Below, one piece after another: positions 1 to 12,000 of a stretch of DNA of 64,000 nucleotides. The notes beneath the pieces are model-generated. The model was given only the letters and a program-made list of their open reading frames with translations. It did not search any database and was not told the origin of the DNA. This DNA is from Argentina anserina (taxonomy: Eukaryota > Streptophyta > Magnoliopsida > Rosales > Rosaceae): the NCBI RefSeq assembly GCF_933775445.1, contig NC_065877.1:22816001-22880000 (forward strand), in the 5' to 3' direction. The first letter of the stretch is position 1, and each line of letters begins with the position of its first letter. The position numbers were made by a program, and so were the translations under genes.

Positions 1-120
1 AAACCGCAAGATCAACAACAACACAGTTCAACAAGACAGAGAAGAAACCCAAGCAGCCAAAGCATTCAACTTTAACTTCAATCAAGGCGTAAAAAAAAAC
101 CAAAAGCAGCAAACAGAGCA

Positions 121-330
121 ATGGCCAAGTTACTGCACTCCGTAGCACTCCTCTAGATCTGGGCCACAGTCCTTCTCACGGCTTCAACTTCTACCATTAG
201 AGCAAGTGAAGACCTCCCACAGATACCCCCACCACCGCTTTTGGCTTACTCTCCGGAGATGACGAGTTCGAGCTTGACTCAGAGATCAACCGACACATCT
301 TAGCCACCAACAACTAAATCAAATAGAAAG
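121..330 (+). pseudogene. RALF-type peptide propeptide relic
   Basis: A start codon at 121 opens a signal-peptide-like stretch (MAKLLHSVALL, then a stop at 154, then IWATVLLTAST in the same frame). Further on, in a second frame, comes DEFELDSEINRHILATNN. The block DSEINR.ILAT is the hallmark just before the mature peptide of RALF (rapid alkalinization factor) precursors, secreted peptides perceived by CrRLK1L receptor kinases. In intact RALFs the next motif is YISY. Here the four codons read stop-Ile-Lys-stop, so both tyrosine positions have become TAA or TAG. No cysteine-bearing mature peptide can be followed after it. There are three kinds of damage: a stop in the signal peptide, a frame change near 258, and loss of the mature region. 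The family assignment is inference from motif recall. A decayed gene is much more likely than a functional one. Confidence 0.5.
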
Positions 331-1996
331 AAACTTCAGGAGAGATTCAAGAGCTGCTGCACCCATGGCGGAGGTTTGTTTATGATGCATAGTCTCTGCC
401 ATTGTTCTCTACTTCTTTGTTGTCTTTGAAGATGAGATTGATGATGAGAACATTTCGTTCTTGTTAAATCACGCTGCTACTTATGTGTGAACTAGATAAG
501 TATGATGTGTGCTTTACAGACTGTGACAAGGCTGTTAAAAGAAGAAAAGATGTTAATCCTTAATTACATTGGTTGGCCTTCATCATTGCCCATTACTGAT
601 AAGGAATCATTTGAAAAAATCCAAAAATGTTCTCCACATGGAAGTGTGCTGTCGATGAAAAAAAAAATGCTAATCATGTATTTTAATTGGATTGGTTGGC
701 CTTCATCATTGACACTACTAAGAAGGAATAAAAAACTGCAATGGATGAATGGTGTCCAATAGTTTACCCTTGAATACTTTCTTGATGATGCTCACAATAT
801 ACATATTGTCATACTGACATCCTATGGTGAAAGTGGACATAAAAAATTACTGCGAAATTTGCAGAACCTCGGAAGCTGGCTCCACAAATTCTCCAAGTCA
901 AAGTGCATACTTCAAGCCGTGCTTTCGGCACGTGACGATGACATGTCTGCAACACGACTCGAAGTGAGAGCATTTGTAGACACATGAAATTTAATGAAGT
1001 AAATCATCTTCATTAAATAATGAAATCAACTAAGAGCCGACAAAATTGCACACGTGACCCAAAAGTTAACAAAGTTGGTGCGGATTCGAATAAAACTCTT
1101 GTCAGCACATAAATGGATGATTGTAATCGAAGCTATGTGATTCCGAATTAAATCGAAAATTGAATGTCATTGACAAGTCAAAATGGTAATCAGACATTTG
1201 ATTAAATTAATAAATTTCTTAACGGTTATAATTAAATCAATTATTATTTTTGTTTAATTTAGTTATGGGAATAATTAATTTTAAATTAATCAAAAAATAC
1301 ATATTGATTTAATTATAGTAACATGGCACCAAAATCTGACCTGGATTCAAAGACCAAACTATTTAAGACATCGGCATCGCCGCTTCCTTGCCTCTTATCT
1401 CCGTATGAAACCCAACTCCACCCGCCAATGAAAACCTGACTTTCAGGTACACAATTTACAGTACGCTGCACCTTGATTGGCATCAAAGTTACGAAACTAG
1501 AAAACTTCAAAATTTCAAAACTAACCAAGTCATAATTTTAATTAAAAATTAAATTTAGTACAATATATTTTATAATCTGGCTCCGCTCATGGCCGATGTC
1601 TTCTCTCATAGAAAACGGTGGTTCCAGCTATGCTCTCATATCGAGGCACTAAGCCTTAAGGCGGTAATGGCGTAACCGCGTAAGCTGTCCTTGAATTGTG
1701 ATTACTAATTGGCAAGTTCTAATTTTTAGGCGTCGTCGGAAGTGGCAGATCCAGAATTTAAGGCTTGGGTAGGCTTGAAAATTTTAATTAAAAAATTCAT
1801 TGCAATGTCGATACTGAATAAAATGTATATTATACATAATCTTTTTACATCTATGAAAATTTAAGAACCATCATAAACTCCGTCTGATATATAGCCAAGT
1901 TGAAATATTTTTTCAAACTACTTATATTTATTGTGAAAATAATTTTTTTTGTTGAATAAGACTATTGAGACCAAAGTAAGAGGAAATTATCATTAA
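331..1996. other. Intergenic AT-rich DNA, no gene seen
   Basis: I see no coding region I would support. The only internal structure is an imperfect tandem duplication at about 541-735: two copies share TTGGTTGGCCTTCATCATTG and similar flanking sequence about 115 bases apart. The open frame over these copies is explained by the duplication. Confidence 0.5.
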
Positions 1997-2207
1997 TGTT
2001 GAAGGAAAAACACCATTAGTGTGCCTTCATTAAATCAAATAAAGGATTAAGTTAATGACGTTTATGGTCAACGGATGTAACAGATCAATCACCATTATGT
2101 AGCCTTAATTGTCATTGTAATTACCATTTATTTCTATTGTAATCTTGACCCCTATATAAAGGGGATTATCAATGAGATGAGTAGATCATTCCATTTTCCC
2201 TACAACA
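1997..2207 (+). repeat. 5' LTR of a decayed Ty1/copia element
   Basis: A 211-bp segment begins TGTTGAAGG and ends CTACAACA, with a TATA-like CCTATATAAAGGGG about 50 bases before its end. It is followed at once by TGTTATCAGCATG, which resembles the altered primer-binding context (..TTATCAGCA..) after some plant copia LTRs. The matching 3' LTR is not seen in the window. Boundaries rest on TG..CA ends and the downstream primer-like site. Confidence 0.55.
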
Positions 2208-5200
2208 TGTTATCAGCATGTTGCTCTAACGTTGAATATGTTTGAAAATGTTAAAGAAAAAAAATTCATTCTATTGAAAAAAAAAACAACATCGAATGTT
2301 TTGCTGGACACCCAAACAATTAATCTGGGCACCCCTCCCCATCTCTGATCTGCACGCACGCCAGCAAGCCTCCACGTTGACTCGGTGGGTTCAGCCCCTC
2401 CTTCCCAGAAACGCCGACCTGCTCTCAGCCTAGAGAGCCGCCTAGAACCGACACTTCCAAGCGTCCTTGATGATCGTCCGATCCAAATCTAGGTGATCGG
2501 CAACCCAGACGTCTTTCTTCCGGCCGGCACGCCGATGATGCCCTACACAGATCTACGGTTGCAGAACCTTCCCGATGCCACCCTAACTCCGATCGTATCC
2601 TGATCGGCGTTCAAGTAGCCAAGGCAGATAGCCCGAACCCAGCCATGATCGCTGTCTATCTGGTGTCTTGCGTCGCCTATGTTCCGACGAAAAACCAGTG
2701 CTGCATCCAGCACACTCGATCCGGAAGCTCTGGATCTGATCCAGAGTGGATGTGCTTGACCCGACCGACAGAAAATAGATTTTTCCCATGGTAACATGAA
2801 ATTTACCTATTATGGTAAAAGAAAATTAAAGGTAATTCTCGAAATTACCGGATAATTAATCTTAGTTTACTATTTCACAGTAATATAATTTATTTTTTAT
2901 GGTTAAGTAAATTCAATTTATAATGATTAAAAGTGACTAATCATATAAATATCGCTGTTTTTGTATGTAATTTATTACCAAAAATGTGACGAGCAACATA
3001 GAAATAATGAGATCAAGAATTGCTTAAATATACAGTTTATTTGGCAAACTGACAAGTAAGATCTAAATTAGTATTGTCGGTTTTATTGCATTTCATTCAT
3101 ATAAATGAAATTATGTATGTTACGTGAGTAAAGTAGTCTCTGAATATCGTGACATGTTATATGCTATGCAGATTTAATTTTTTTAAATTGCTTAGCATGT
3201 AATTCTATCGTAATGTTATGATTTACGTTTTACGCATTATATTTATACATGATTTTTTATTATGTAACCATGTTACATGCTATGCTTATTATTAAAATTT
3301 AATTACTTAGCATGTCATTAAATCATGATGCTATGATTTAAATTTTTAAGCATTATATATTTATACATGGTCATTGGGATGTATCATGAATACGATAATT
3401 GCCTAAGTTTTATAAATTACTTAACCATGTTAAATGATATGCTCTATTTGTTGCATATGCTATGTTTATATAATTTTTAAATTATGTTATTTACCATATG
3501 ATATTAGCATTGTCATGATAACGAACTTTCATGATAAATTTATAGTTCAAAAACAAAGAGAGGACAAACATATTCTTGTGATACAGTATTTTCATGAAGC
3601 ATCGAAAAATACGACCATTTCAATTCTTGGTCTTGCAATCCTATTTGTATTTCTTGGAAATTAATTAAATTGTATATCTTTATTGTGATAAAGCACCTTC
3701 ATAAAACTCCAAAGTGGCCATAATGTATTTTGGTATGTTTAATTTTCGTGTAAGTCTATTTAGACTTTTACACTGCGAAACTAATAAGTCTCGTACTCTA
3801 TTTACAGTTGGTTAAACCAACACAACATATATTAAACTTTAAAGAATTTGAGTACCGACCTTTCCTACAAGCCAACCAAGGCTCAACCATGATTGAATTA
3901 TGCAAATATGTTTTCCTACAAGTAACTGGGAAGCATATTTAAAATCTTGAATGACAAAGAAATGTCTCTCAAGACAACGTAATGTCTTTCAAAAAAAAAG
4001 AGAAACAATTCTAAGAACGAACTCTGGATAATAATGAAGAAATAACCCTAAAGCAAATGGCAAATATTATGAACATGTAGGTTCATACAAGCCGATCAAT
4101 GACAATTGATAACAATGTACCGTTTAAAAAATATATAGGGAATATGATATGAGCAATGAAATGCCCTCTTACAAAAATAGTATATAATAATGAGAGTACG
4201 ACAATTTGAAAAAGTATATTCAATATCAAACTACGAGGAGAAAGCTCCTCAATTGTAAGAACGACACAAATCTATGTCAATTCAAAAAGTTTTAGACTTC
4301 GATTACAGTCTGTCACTAATTTTCCAAGATATAATTGTAATGGCTATTATATATGCCTAAAATTTCGATATTGAAGTACCTTTGGATTGGACAAGACCTT
4401 CATGCAATCGTTGACATACAACAAAGGTTATGAATTTTTCTCAATGAATTGAGAATATTCGAATATTAATCGAGTATATGTGGTTCGATTTTTAAATATT
4501 TGACTTTGCAAAAAACCGCTTAAAGTAAAGTATCTTCACAAAATATTAGTATGACATGAATAACTGTATGCAAAGAAATGCATCATGTGATCCCTATAGT
4601 AGTAGTACTGAATAATAACCGTCCTATATCCGTGGATATAAATAATAATATTAATAATGATCGCTAATATATAATCCTTCAGGATTCAAAATATATATGC
4701 ATTATGAGATTGAGATATCGTTTTACGATTCTATCAAATTACTCTAAACAATTTGGATTTATATTCCATTTTCATGTCTTACCTTTATACTTCATTGGCA
4801 CTTTATGTAAAAAGGGTCAACAAGAGACAATCGAACCCGCATACGTTTTAAATATTTATGTCAACGACTTTCTATATGAAAATAACAAGTGAGATTACGA
4901 TTCACATCATTGCATTATCTCTAATGATTGCGGATGTAACAACGTATTGTAGAAGATTATATGTCCATTTAGAAAGTATATATGAAATTGCTAAATTGAA
5001 TCCCACAACATCAAAAGAAAAATGAATTTTGGGATCTTGACATATTTGGGGTTTGACATATATGTGTATCTGTATATTTAAAGAATTTCATACATAAACT
5101 CATATTTTGGATAAATATAAGTAAACACAAAAGAAACAAAGAACTGTAAAAATCCTAGAAATATAATTATATGGAACAATTGAAAATGTGATTTAATCCC

Positions 5201-6670
5201 CATATTTCATAGCCCCTGAGGCTGAATCGTGAAATGTTTGATGCACACGTATATGCACTAACATCATATTATGCTTCTTATATTCATTGTGATTACGTAT
5301 GTAAAACTAATAATTCAAAGGTTATTGATCTCATAAAGAAATTTGGATTGAGATCATCTTATGCAAATGACATGTATTGTCACTGTGTTTAAGGATTGAA
5401 TCAAACGAAAATTATGTGGATTAATTCAATCAACTTGCAGACATTTTAAATAATTTATGATGTTGGTTGATGTGTCGACACGCTGGTCACGTGTCATCAC
5501 ACCATTCACTACTAAAACTAATGTTACTTATGCTAGTTACAACCCCACTTGGTCACACGGAAAATTACTAAAGTACTAGTCTTGATATTGGTAAATGGTA
5601 ATACGCACCAATCTTTCCGTTTAGGGTAATGTAATTTTTACATAAACAACTTATTACTCACTAGTTCTTGGCTATCACCTTAATCATTGTAAAATGAATT
5701 ACAATCTATAACATCGAAGGATCGAAATACTTGAGCTCGCCAGGATTGACACGGATCTACAATCCTTGAGCTCAACGAAATTAACCTACGTGGGAAATTG
5801 CGACGCCACATCGCACGATCTCTTTTTCCGCTAGATATGTGGAATATCACTTTGATGAGACAGTCTTCTAGTCGTTAGGAGGAGATAAGAACAAAGAATG
5901 TTCAAGTGGAACGACATAAATTGTCGTGGTTTGTCCCCACTGTGTCTTATCTTGATCCCCACTATTGCACAAAGTGACGAGATCACAGATATTAACTGCA
6001 AATAGGCTTGCAAGGTTCAATGTCCTAAGAAGAGGACATGACGTCACCCAAAAGGAATTGGGCATTGCGTTGCCACCATAGATGGTGGCATGTTGACACC
6101 ATAAAGTGGCATAAATGGTGTCATAGGCCGTGGCTCTCCAAGGAAGAGGGGGAGATCAACTTATGTTCGATATATACTCAATTAAAGGAAAAAAGCGAGT
6201 TTGGCACAATTGGATCCATTGATCCATAATCTCAAATCCGCCTCATGAGAATTCCTGGATTTTGGTTATCACTGGGGGACGCCTCAGATGTTAGAACAAA
6301 TCCTTGAAGATATAGAGATCTCTACCAAATACAAACCACATGAGGATGTAGGATATTGAGTCTTGATATCGAACCATACTTCGTTGAGAAATAGCAACGT
6401 AGTAATTTTGGCCTAATGGAAAGAAGCGATCCAGCATGAACTAAAGTTCACTAACAAAGAGATAGGTATTTGGGCAGGTGAAGCCGACACCGCAAGTGTA
6501 AACCCTATCATATATCTTTGTTAGGATGCATATGAGAATTAAGAGTATAGACTCACCTTATGGTGTAAGGTCTCTCACAAACGCACTGGAATCGACTACG
6601 AGGAAATATTCTTTTGTAATGCACCATAAAGAGATATTTTCGTAATGGATGTCATTGCACTCCACTACCT
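2208..6670 (+). mobile_element. Decayed Ty1/copia internal region
   Basis: After the LTR comes a GC-rich leader (about 2330-2790), then a long AT-rich, stop-riddled stretch. Near the right end, translated pieces match the N-terminal part of a copia reverse transcriptase: a WAGEADT/VKPTPQV-like linker near 6470, then RTGIDYEEIF near 6585 and VMDVIALHYL near 6645. These correspond to the family's R(P/T)GIDYEETYSPVMD..T.RYL block. The polyprotein cannot be read in one frame. The element stops at about 6670, where a palindromic element begins, so the rest of reverse transcriptase, RNase H and the 3' LTR are missing here. A related, better preserved 3' half lies at 12.0-15.7 kb. Sure of copia origin, not of its exact limits. 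Confidence 0.5.
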
Positions 6671-6970
6671 TTTCAGCTAATTTGGTAATCGTTAAGGTCC
6701 TCAAAATTGCGTTTTTCTGTTAAAAATATGAACGGTAACGGTTTGATAGAATTCGTTCCGTCCATTTGTTATTCGATTTTGAGGGCCTTAACGATTACCA
6801 AATTGGCTGAAAATTTGCAGAGATAATCTACACAATATTATCTAGATACTAGACGGTGGAGATGAGAAAATTTAATTAAAAAATGGTAAAAAGATGGAAA
6901 TCCGCACCAAAATCATTAGTGCGGACCTCCACATTTGAGAAAATCTATATATATATATATATATATATAT
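6671..6970. mobile_element. Left-truncated foldback element abutting (TA)n
   Basis: The segment AATTTGGTAATCGTTAAGG (about 6679-6697) returns inverted near 6785-6803, so the centre folds into a hairpin with ATGAACGGT in the loop region. The right arm continues through GACGGTGGAGATG to a (TA)12 run at 6946-6970. The matching outer left arm is absent, so the left end was lost at the junction with the copia remnant. The same design, with GACGGTGGAGATGTGAAAA, occurs at 53.4-53.8 kb. Confidence 0.55.
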
Positions 6971-9900
6971 CAAAGGTGAGCTCGCAGATCACATTAATTC
7001 ATGCATAAATTGTTAATTTATGTGTATATCTAAACCCTAACCCGTTCTACATTGATTTCTTTATAATATTGACATGTTGACATGTCCCTTTCGAGGAAAA
7101 CGTATTAAGTATTTTGTTAGATTTTCTATAAAATACAAAAGTCATTGCCTCGATAGTACTTTCAGTCTTATTTCCTAACTATTCATTTCTAATGCATGGT
7201 TTATTAAAGATTTAGTTACATTATTCTTTTTTATTTTCACATATCTAGATATTTTCTCGCACCTCGTCTCTCATATAGCCGGTTCTTCATATCTAGATAT
7301 TTTCTCGTACCTTTCACATCTCTCGTATTCCTGTACTTTATTATTGTCTCCGTTTCCTCATTCAATTAGGACAAATGAAGAGTGAAAGACTTAAAGAAGT
7401 ACAATTATTTTTACTTTTTTAATTATATTATTGTCATCTCCAACGTATTGACATCAAATATCGGTTACAACGGATGCATAATATGCATTAACTTTATTAT
7501 AAAATAGAAATGAGTCCACAACAGATAAATTTATTCATCAAAACGGAAATAAATTTATCGTCCACCCCTACCGTGTCCATTCCATACCCACTTCACAAAA
7601 AAAATGTCAAATACTAATTTTTTTCCCTACAAATGTATAACAATAGTTATTATAAAAGACACTTATCGTCACGCCAACCAACCGCCTCCAAACAGCCAGA
7701 CCTTTGCTGTCAATCCAGCAACGCCGCCCCAAAATTGAGCCTCCATGTGCTGCTGCCTCCGACCGAAGATTATCTTCGGCATCGCCTCACAACCCAGAAT
7801 GGTGGCGTACCAATGACGACCTCGATATCTTCCAGCTCGTTCGAGCATGCTCCATGCGCCGATCTCCAAGGCTGCAAATCCAGCTCGGCGGCTTCTAGCC
7901 CAGATTCAGCATCCTCTTTCGCTGCCACACTCGAACCGACCCAGATTCACGGGTCTGACCAGTGTCGATGTTCAAATACAGGATTTACCCATCTCGGGTA
8001 AATGGTAAAAACAAATAGGGGCATGGTAACTTTGCCCGAGGGTAAAAAAAAGTGTTTTATTGTTATAATAACCTTTTTATTAATTTTTACTATATTTTTA
8101 TATGGTTTATGATTCTAACCATATGTTTTCATTTTTATGAAATTCATCAAACAACGATACAAAATCGAATGACGAGAGTTACTATTACGTTGTTTATTTG
8201 GCAAACAACTAAGTATGTTTTCAATTAACGTTGCTACTTTCATGCAATTTAAATTCTTCTGAATTTTGTCTTTCATCGGGGACTTTCAACCTCTCTTTTT
8301 CTTTTCAACCCGATTCTTTCACTTCTCGGTGGTATACAGGGATATGATTTCCCTGGTACCGATTTTTAGGGGCAGATGTGAGTGCCGCTGATACCATCCG
8401 TAGCCTTTGAACGTAGCTACAAGTTTGAAAAAAAAAGAGAGGAAAAAACATTGGTTTGCGATGACAATTGTTGCTTATACCATTGGTTTGTGACGAAAAT
8501 TGTTACTTATACCAAGATGACGAAATTTGGCACAATTTATTGAATTGAATTACCATACTATGAGACTTGACCTCCAATTCAGTACTTAGAAGTTGTATCG
8601 TATTGATACTAACGAATCTTCTCTCTTGTTGACCATAACATGCGCTTGAAATTTGGCATAATCATGTTAAATGTGTTTATACACCTAGTCCAGATAATTT
8701 CTTTTGATGCAACATCGTTTCATGAAAAAACATAAACATTATGGTCAAAATATATAAGAGCGAGATATGAGAAGTTCTTGAAACAATACACTCATTATAT
8801 GGAAGAACATGAGAATATATTCTCACTATTACATGGATTACAAAAGCAATTATACATTGTGGTTATTAAAAGAAAATAATAAAGCATAAATGCTTCACTT
8901 AATAGTTTGAATGACTACATATCCGTTTATTCTTAAGTTTTTGTGACTAATGTTACATAGTCGGTGCATTTTTAATTGGTTCATGGTTAAGATCTCAATA
9001 CAATTGTTGGCTATAAAATTCTCATGAAGTTCAAGTAAACAAACATACTAGAATGTCTCGATGCAATTCTGGTTTCATTATCAAAAGCAATATGTTCATA
9101 CAATGTAACACATTACATATTACATGACACTATCTACATAAGCCCACGGTTTTAATTGTGGCATAAGTCACACTTACACAATTTTTGTGTGGCACAATGC
9201 ACACTTATATGATCTTTGATGTTGTTATTAAACATCAGTTTACGTTCTCCATAATCTTTAGCAGATTACGTCATTATCTAATGATTTGATCAAAACTTTG
9301 TAAACTGGCATTGTAAAATGCCGAAAGACTCCAAACCACGAGCATTTCTCTCGGCTTTATTTGAAACCGACAATGCTTGTTGTATCATATTTATGCCTCG
9401 TTGGCATAATGTAGCCTTGAATTATGTCTTGTTATGACATGTTTACACCTTGTTTTGGTGATGATTTGTAGTGTTACACACCATGTAATGTAATTTACAT
9501 CTCACTATTTTTAAATATGGTAATGTTTTCACAATGTTCGAATTGAAGTAACGCTCGTCCAAGATTAGGGGAGTGGCAAACTATACAGGTTCACGAGTTA
9601 CGACCTTAGCAGTATCGCCATGATATTCCGTCCGTCGCCCAGTTTTACCCCTAGGCCCCTTGCAGCACCCTGCGAGGTCTCTCGCATGACCTTGCACGAC
9701 CCCCCGCAGGATCCCCGCACCCCCCCCCCCGCACAGCCTTTTCACGAACTCCTAGCCTTTTAAGCTCTATTTATTGATGCCGACAACCCTTTTTTGGGTA
9801 TGCCTAGGCAACACTGATTCTTGTATCTGGATCTATGGTATATATGCATGATAGTTGCATGTCAAAATCACTCGTGAATGACATTTGATAGTCTAAAATC

Positions 9901-10073
9901 CTTAAGTAACGTTAAGAGGCCATTTGAGACTACATCAGTGCACTTGCCGAGATTTTTTATTGTGATGTTTATTTGTCTTGCCCTAAGACTATTGTCTCTA
10001 CATTTTTGTATATGAATATGTTTAAGAGACATTGAGTGCATAGCTAAAACAACTTTCAGTTGTTTATGGATTT
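6971..10073. other. Unassigned region with a GC-rich patch
   Basis: The open frame at 7633-8001 (122 codons, +) lies in a locally GC-rich stretch. It resembles nothing I recognise and has low-complexity Ser/Pro/His composition. Its placement resembles the GC-rich leader of the decayed copia at 2.3-2.8 kb, so it may be the leader of the second decayed copia whose 3' half is at 12.0-15.7 kb. The rest is AT-rich with scattered stops. A C-run of about 14 bases lies near 9719. I do not support a gene here. Confidence 0.35.
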
Positions 10074-11062
10074 TGTAATAACCCGAATTTTGTTATTCAT
10101 TTCTTGCAATTTCATGGAGATAAATGAAATGATATTTTAGTTATATCTGTATTCTACGTCTTTTAAATAGCTTTCATTCGAAGTAGAAATCTGTTCGAGA
10201 ACCATTAAGTCATTTTACGATTTAATTCGTTCGACTCAAGAGTCGACTTTTGATATAATCACTCGTTTCAGAAAACGTCATTCATGAAAATTGTAGAGCT
10301 CATCAAAACGAGTTCGTAGATATTCAGCACATAATTTTCATATGTCGGAGTTAGCGAGAATTTAATTACAGAAGTTTGTTGTTCAGAGGGGTAAAATAGG
10401 GAGAGGATTTGAAAATATCTTTTCAGACTTATCTTTTCCCTCTCCCTCCACCGAAATCATATATTCCTTCTACTTCTTCTCCATCAGCTCTTTTCTTCAA
10501 ACTCCAACCGACCCCCCTTTCTTCATTTCAAAAAAAATCTCTCGACCTCCAATCTCATCTTTCAGCCAACAAACTTAACCACTGGGTACATTGAACTGTG
10601 CTGATTTCCAACTTCCTTCAGGTTGAAGAAGCAAGTTGCTTTAGCACTTGAGCTAGGAGCTGCTACACAAGCAGTTCCGGCAGTGAATGACACATGGACT
10701 GCAAGATACTGTGCCATGGACAGAGGGGGGCTAGGAGTGAGGAGCTACACAAGTCACAGTGAGGAGCTCAGTGGCTTTGCTGTGCCACAACTACAGTTTC
10801 AGCAAGAGAGGTTACATAAGCTTTTCCGGCAGTACCCTTGCCTTTTCTGACGATTCTAGCTGGTAAGCATACCTTCCTTTCTCTCAAATTTGTATTTGAA
10901 ACTTAAGGATAGTAAGATGTTTGTTGAAGCTAGTAGTGACTGTATGTTATGGTTTTGGGTGTGTGTTTTTGAGGCCGCAAGTAGGGATGCTCTGTTGTGG
11001 TAGAGGAAAGGTGAGTTAGTTGTTATCTTTGGTGATGTTTTGGTGGTTTTGAGAGTAAGGGG

Positions 11063-11104
<42 letters not shown>

Positions 11105-12000
11105 TGAAGTGTTGGGAAGTAGGTTGTGTGTTAGGACAGTTGAGGAAGAGTGAGGCCAAGAGTTGTGATGGAAGTGTAAAGTTGTTCTTTTGGTGTTTTA
11201 AAGAGTTGTTGTGTCCCGGGACGGTTTTGGTGGAGTTAATTTTGTTGGAGTCTAGGCTTAAAGTTTTAAGTTGGACTATTTTGGGTGATTGGTGTAGTGG
11301 TTTAGTGAGTTAGGATCTTGTTGCTGTTTTGGGACAGTTGAGAGAAAGAAAGAGACTGAGAGATTAGTGTTAGGGAATTAAGGGAGTATTATGAGTTGTT
11401 AAAGGTGTTGGAAGTGGTGTAGAGAGAGAGTAAAAACACCAAACGTTTAGTTTGGGTGGCCTTAGTAGTTTTGAGGTTTTGTTGAGTTGTTTAGCGTTTT
11501 GAACTCAATTGTTACTAAGTGAGATTTGTGTCATTTAGGTACTTGGAGTTTATTGAAGCAGATAAGTAAACTCTTTTGGAGTGGCAAGTTGAAAAGTGGG
11601 AGCGAAAAGGTGAGTAAATCTCACATTTGGTCTAGTTACCCTTGGCGATAACTAGACGTGTGAACTTACATTTTGTATATTTTTACTTCTTGTGAAATTG
11701 AAATATAAATGTGTATATATTTGGTGATTTATATACGTATATCTAAATTGTAATAGGATATACATATATTTATCACTAAGTGTATAAAGCTATTATGTTT
11801 GTGAAATATATTGTGTATATTTAGTTGGTTTATATTAAATTGTAGAGGATGGGACCGAGGGGGAATAAAATGTACCTCTCGGTAAATTAGAGCATTTTGG
11901 ATGGAATAATTGTATAGTCGAAATACTTATATGTTGTGTGGTTGGGAGGGAAGAAAATGTACCTTCTGACTTGAATTGTATTTTTTCACGATGCTAATAT
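10074..12000 (+). repeat. Truncated long LTR, chromovirus-like (copy 1)
   Basis: It begins TGTAATAACCCGAATTTTG and follows the same course as the complete copy at 41324-44720. Shared landmarks in order are a CATTCATGAAAATTGTAGAGCTC block near 10280, a pyrimidine-rich leader near 10430, a GT-rich stretch, GTGAGTAAATCTCAC near 11610, and GGGAATAAAATGTACC motifs near 11860. It breaks off near 12000, where decayed copia sequence resumes. Long LTRs with TGTAAYRCCC ends are typical of Ty3/gypsy chromoviruses such as the Tekay/Del group; that lineage call is inference. Small open frames inside (10409-10850) are not genes. Confidence 0.6.
11064..11102 (+). repeat. (TG)n microsatellite
   Basis: An uninterrupted run of about 19 TG units inside the copy-1 long LTR. 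It generates a spurious Cys-Val open frame. Confidence 0.9.

Noticed and set aside
7633..8001. 122-codon open frame in GC-rich DNA
   Set aside because: Composition is low-complexity, no domain is recognisable, and overlapping frames are open on both strands because of the local GC content. Probably a decayed element leader.
10409..10850. Two adjacent frames that look like a small two-exon gene
   Set aside because: The same positions lie in the long LTR, whose other copies (22.1 and 41.7 kb) have the same leader without a conserved frame.
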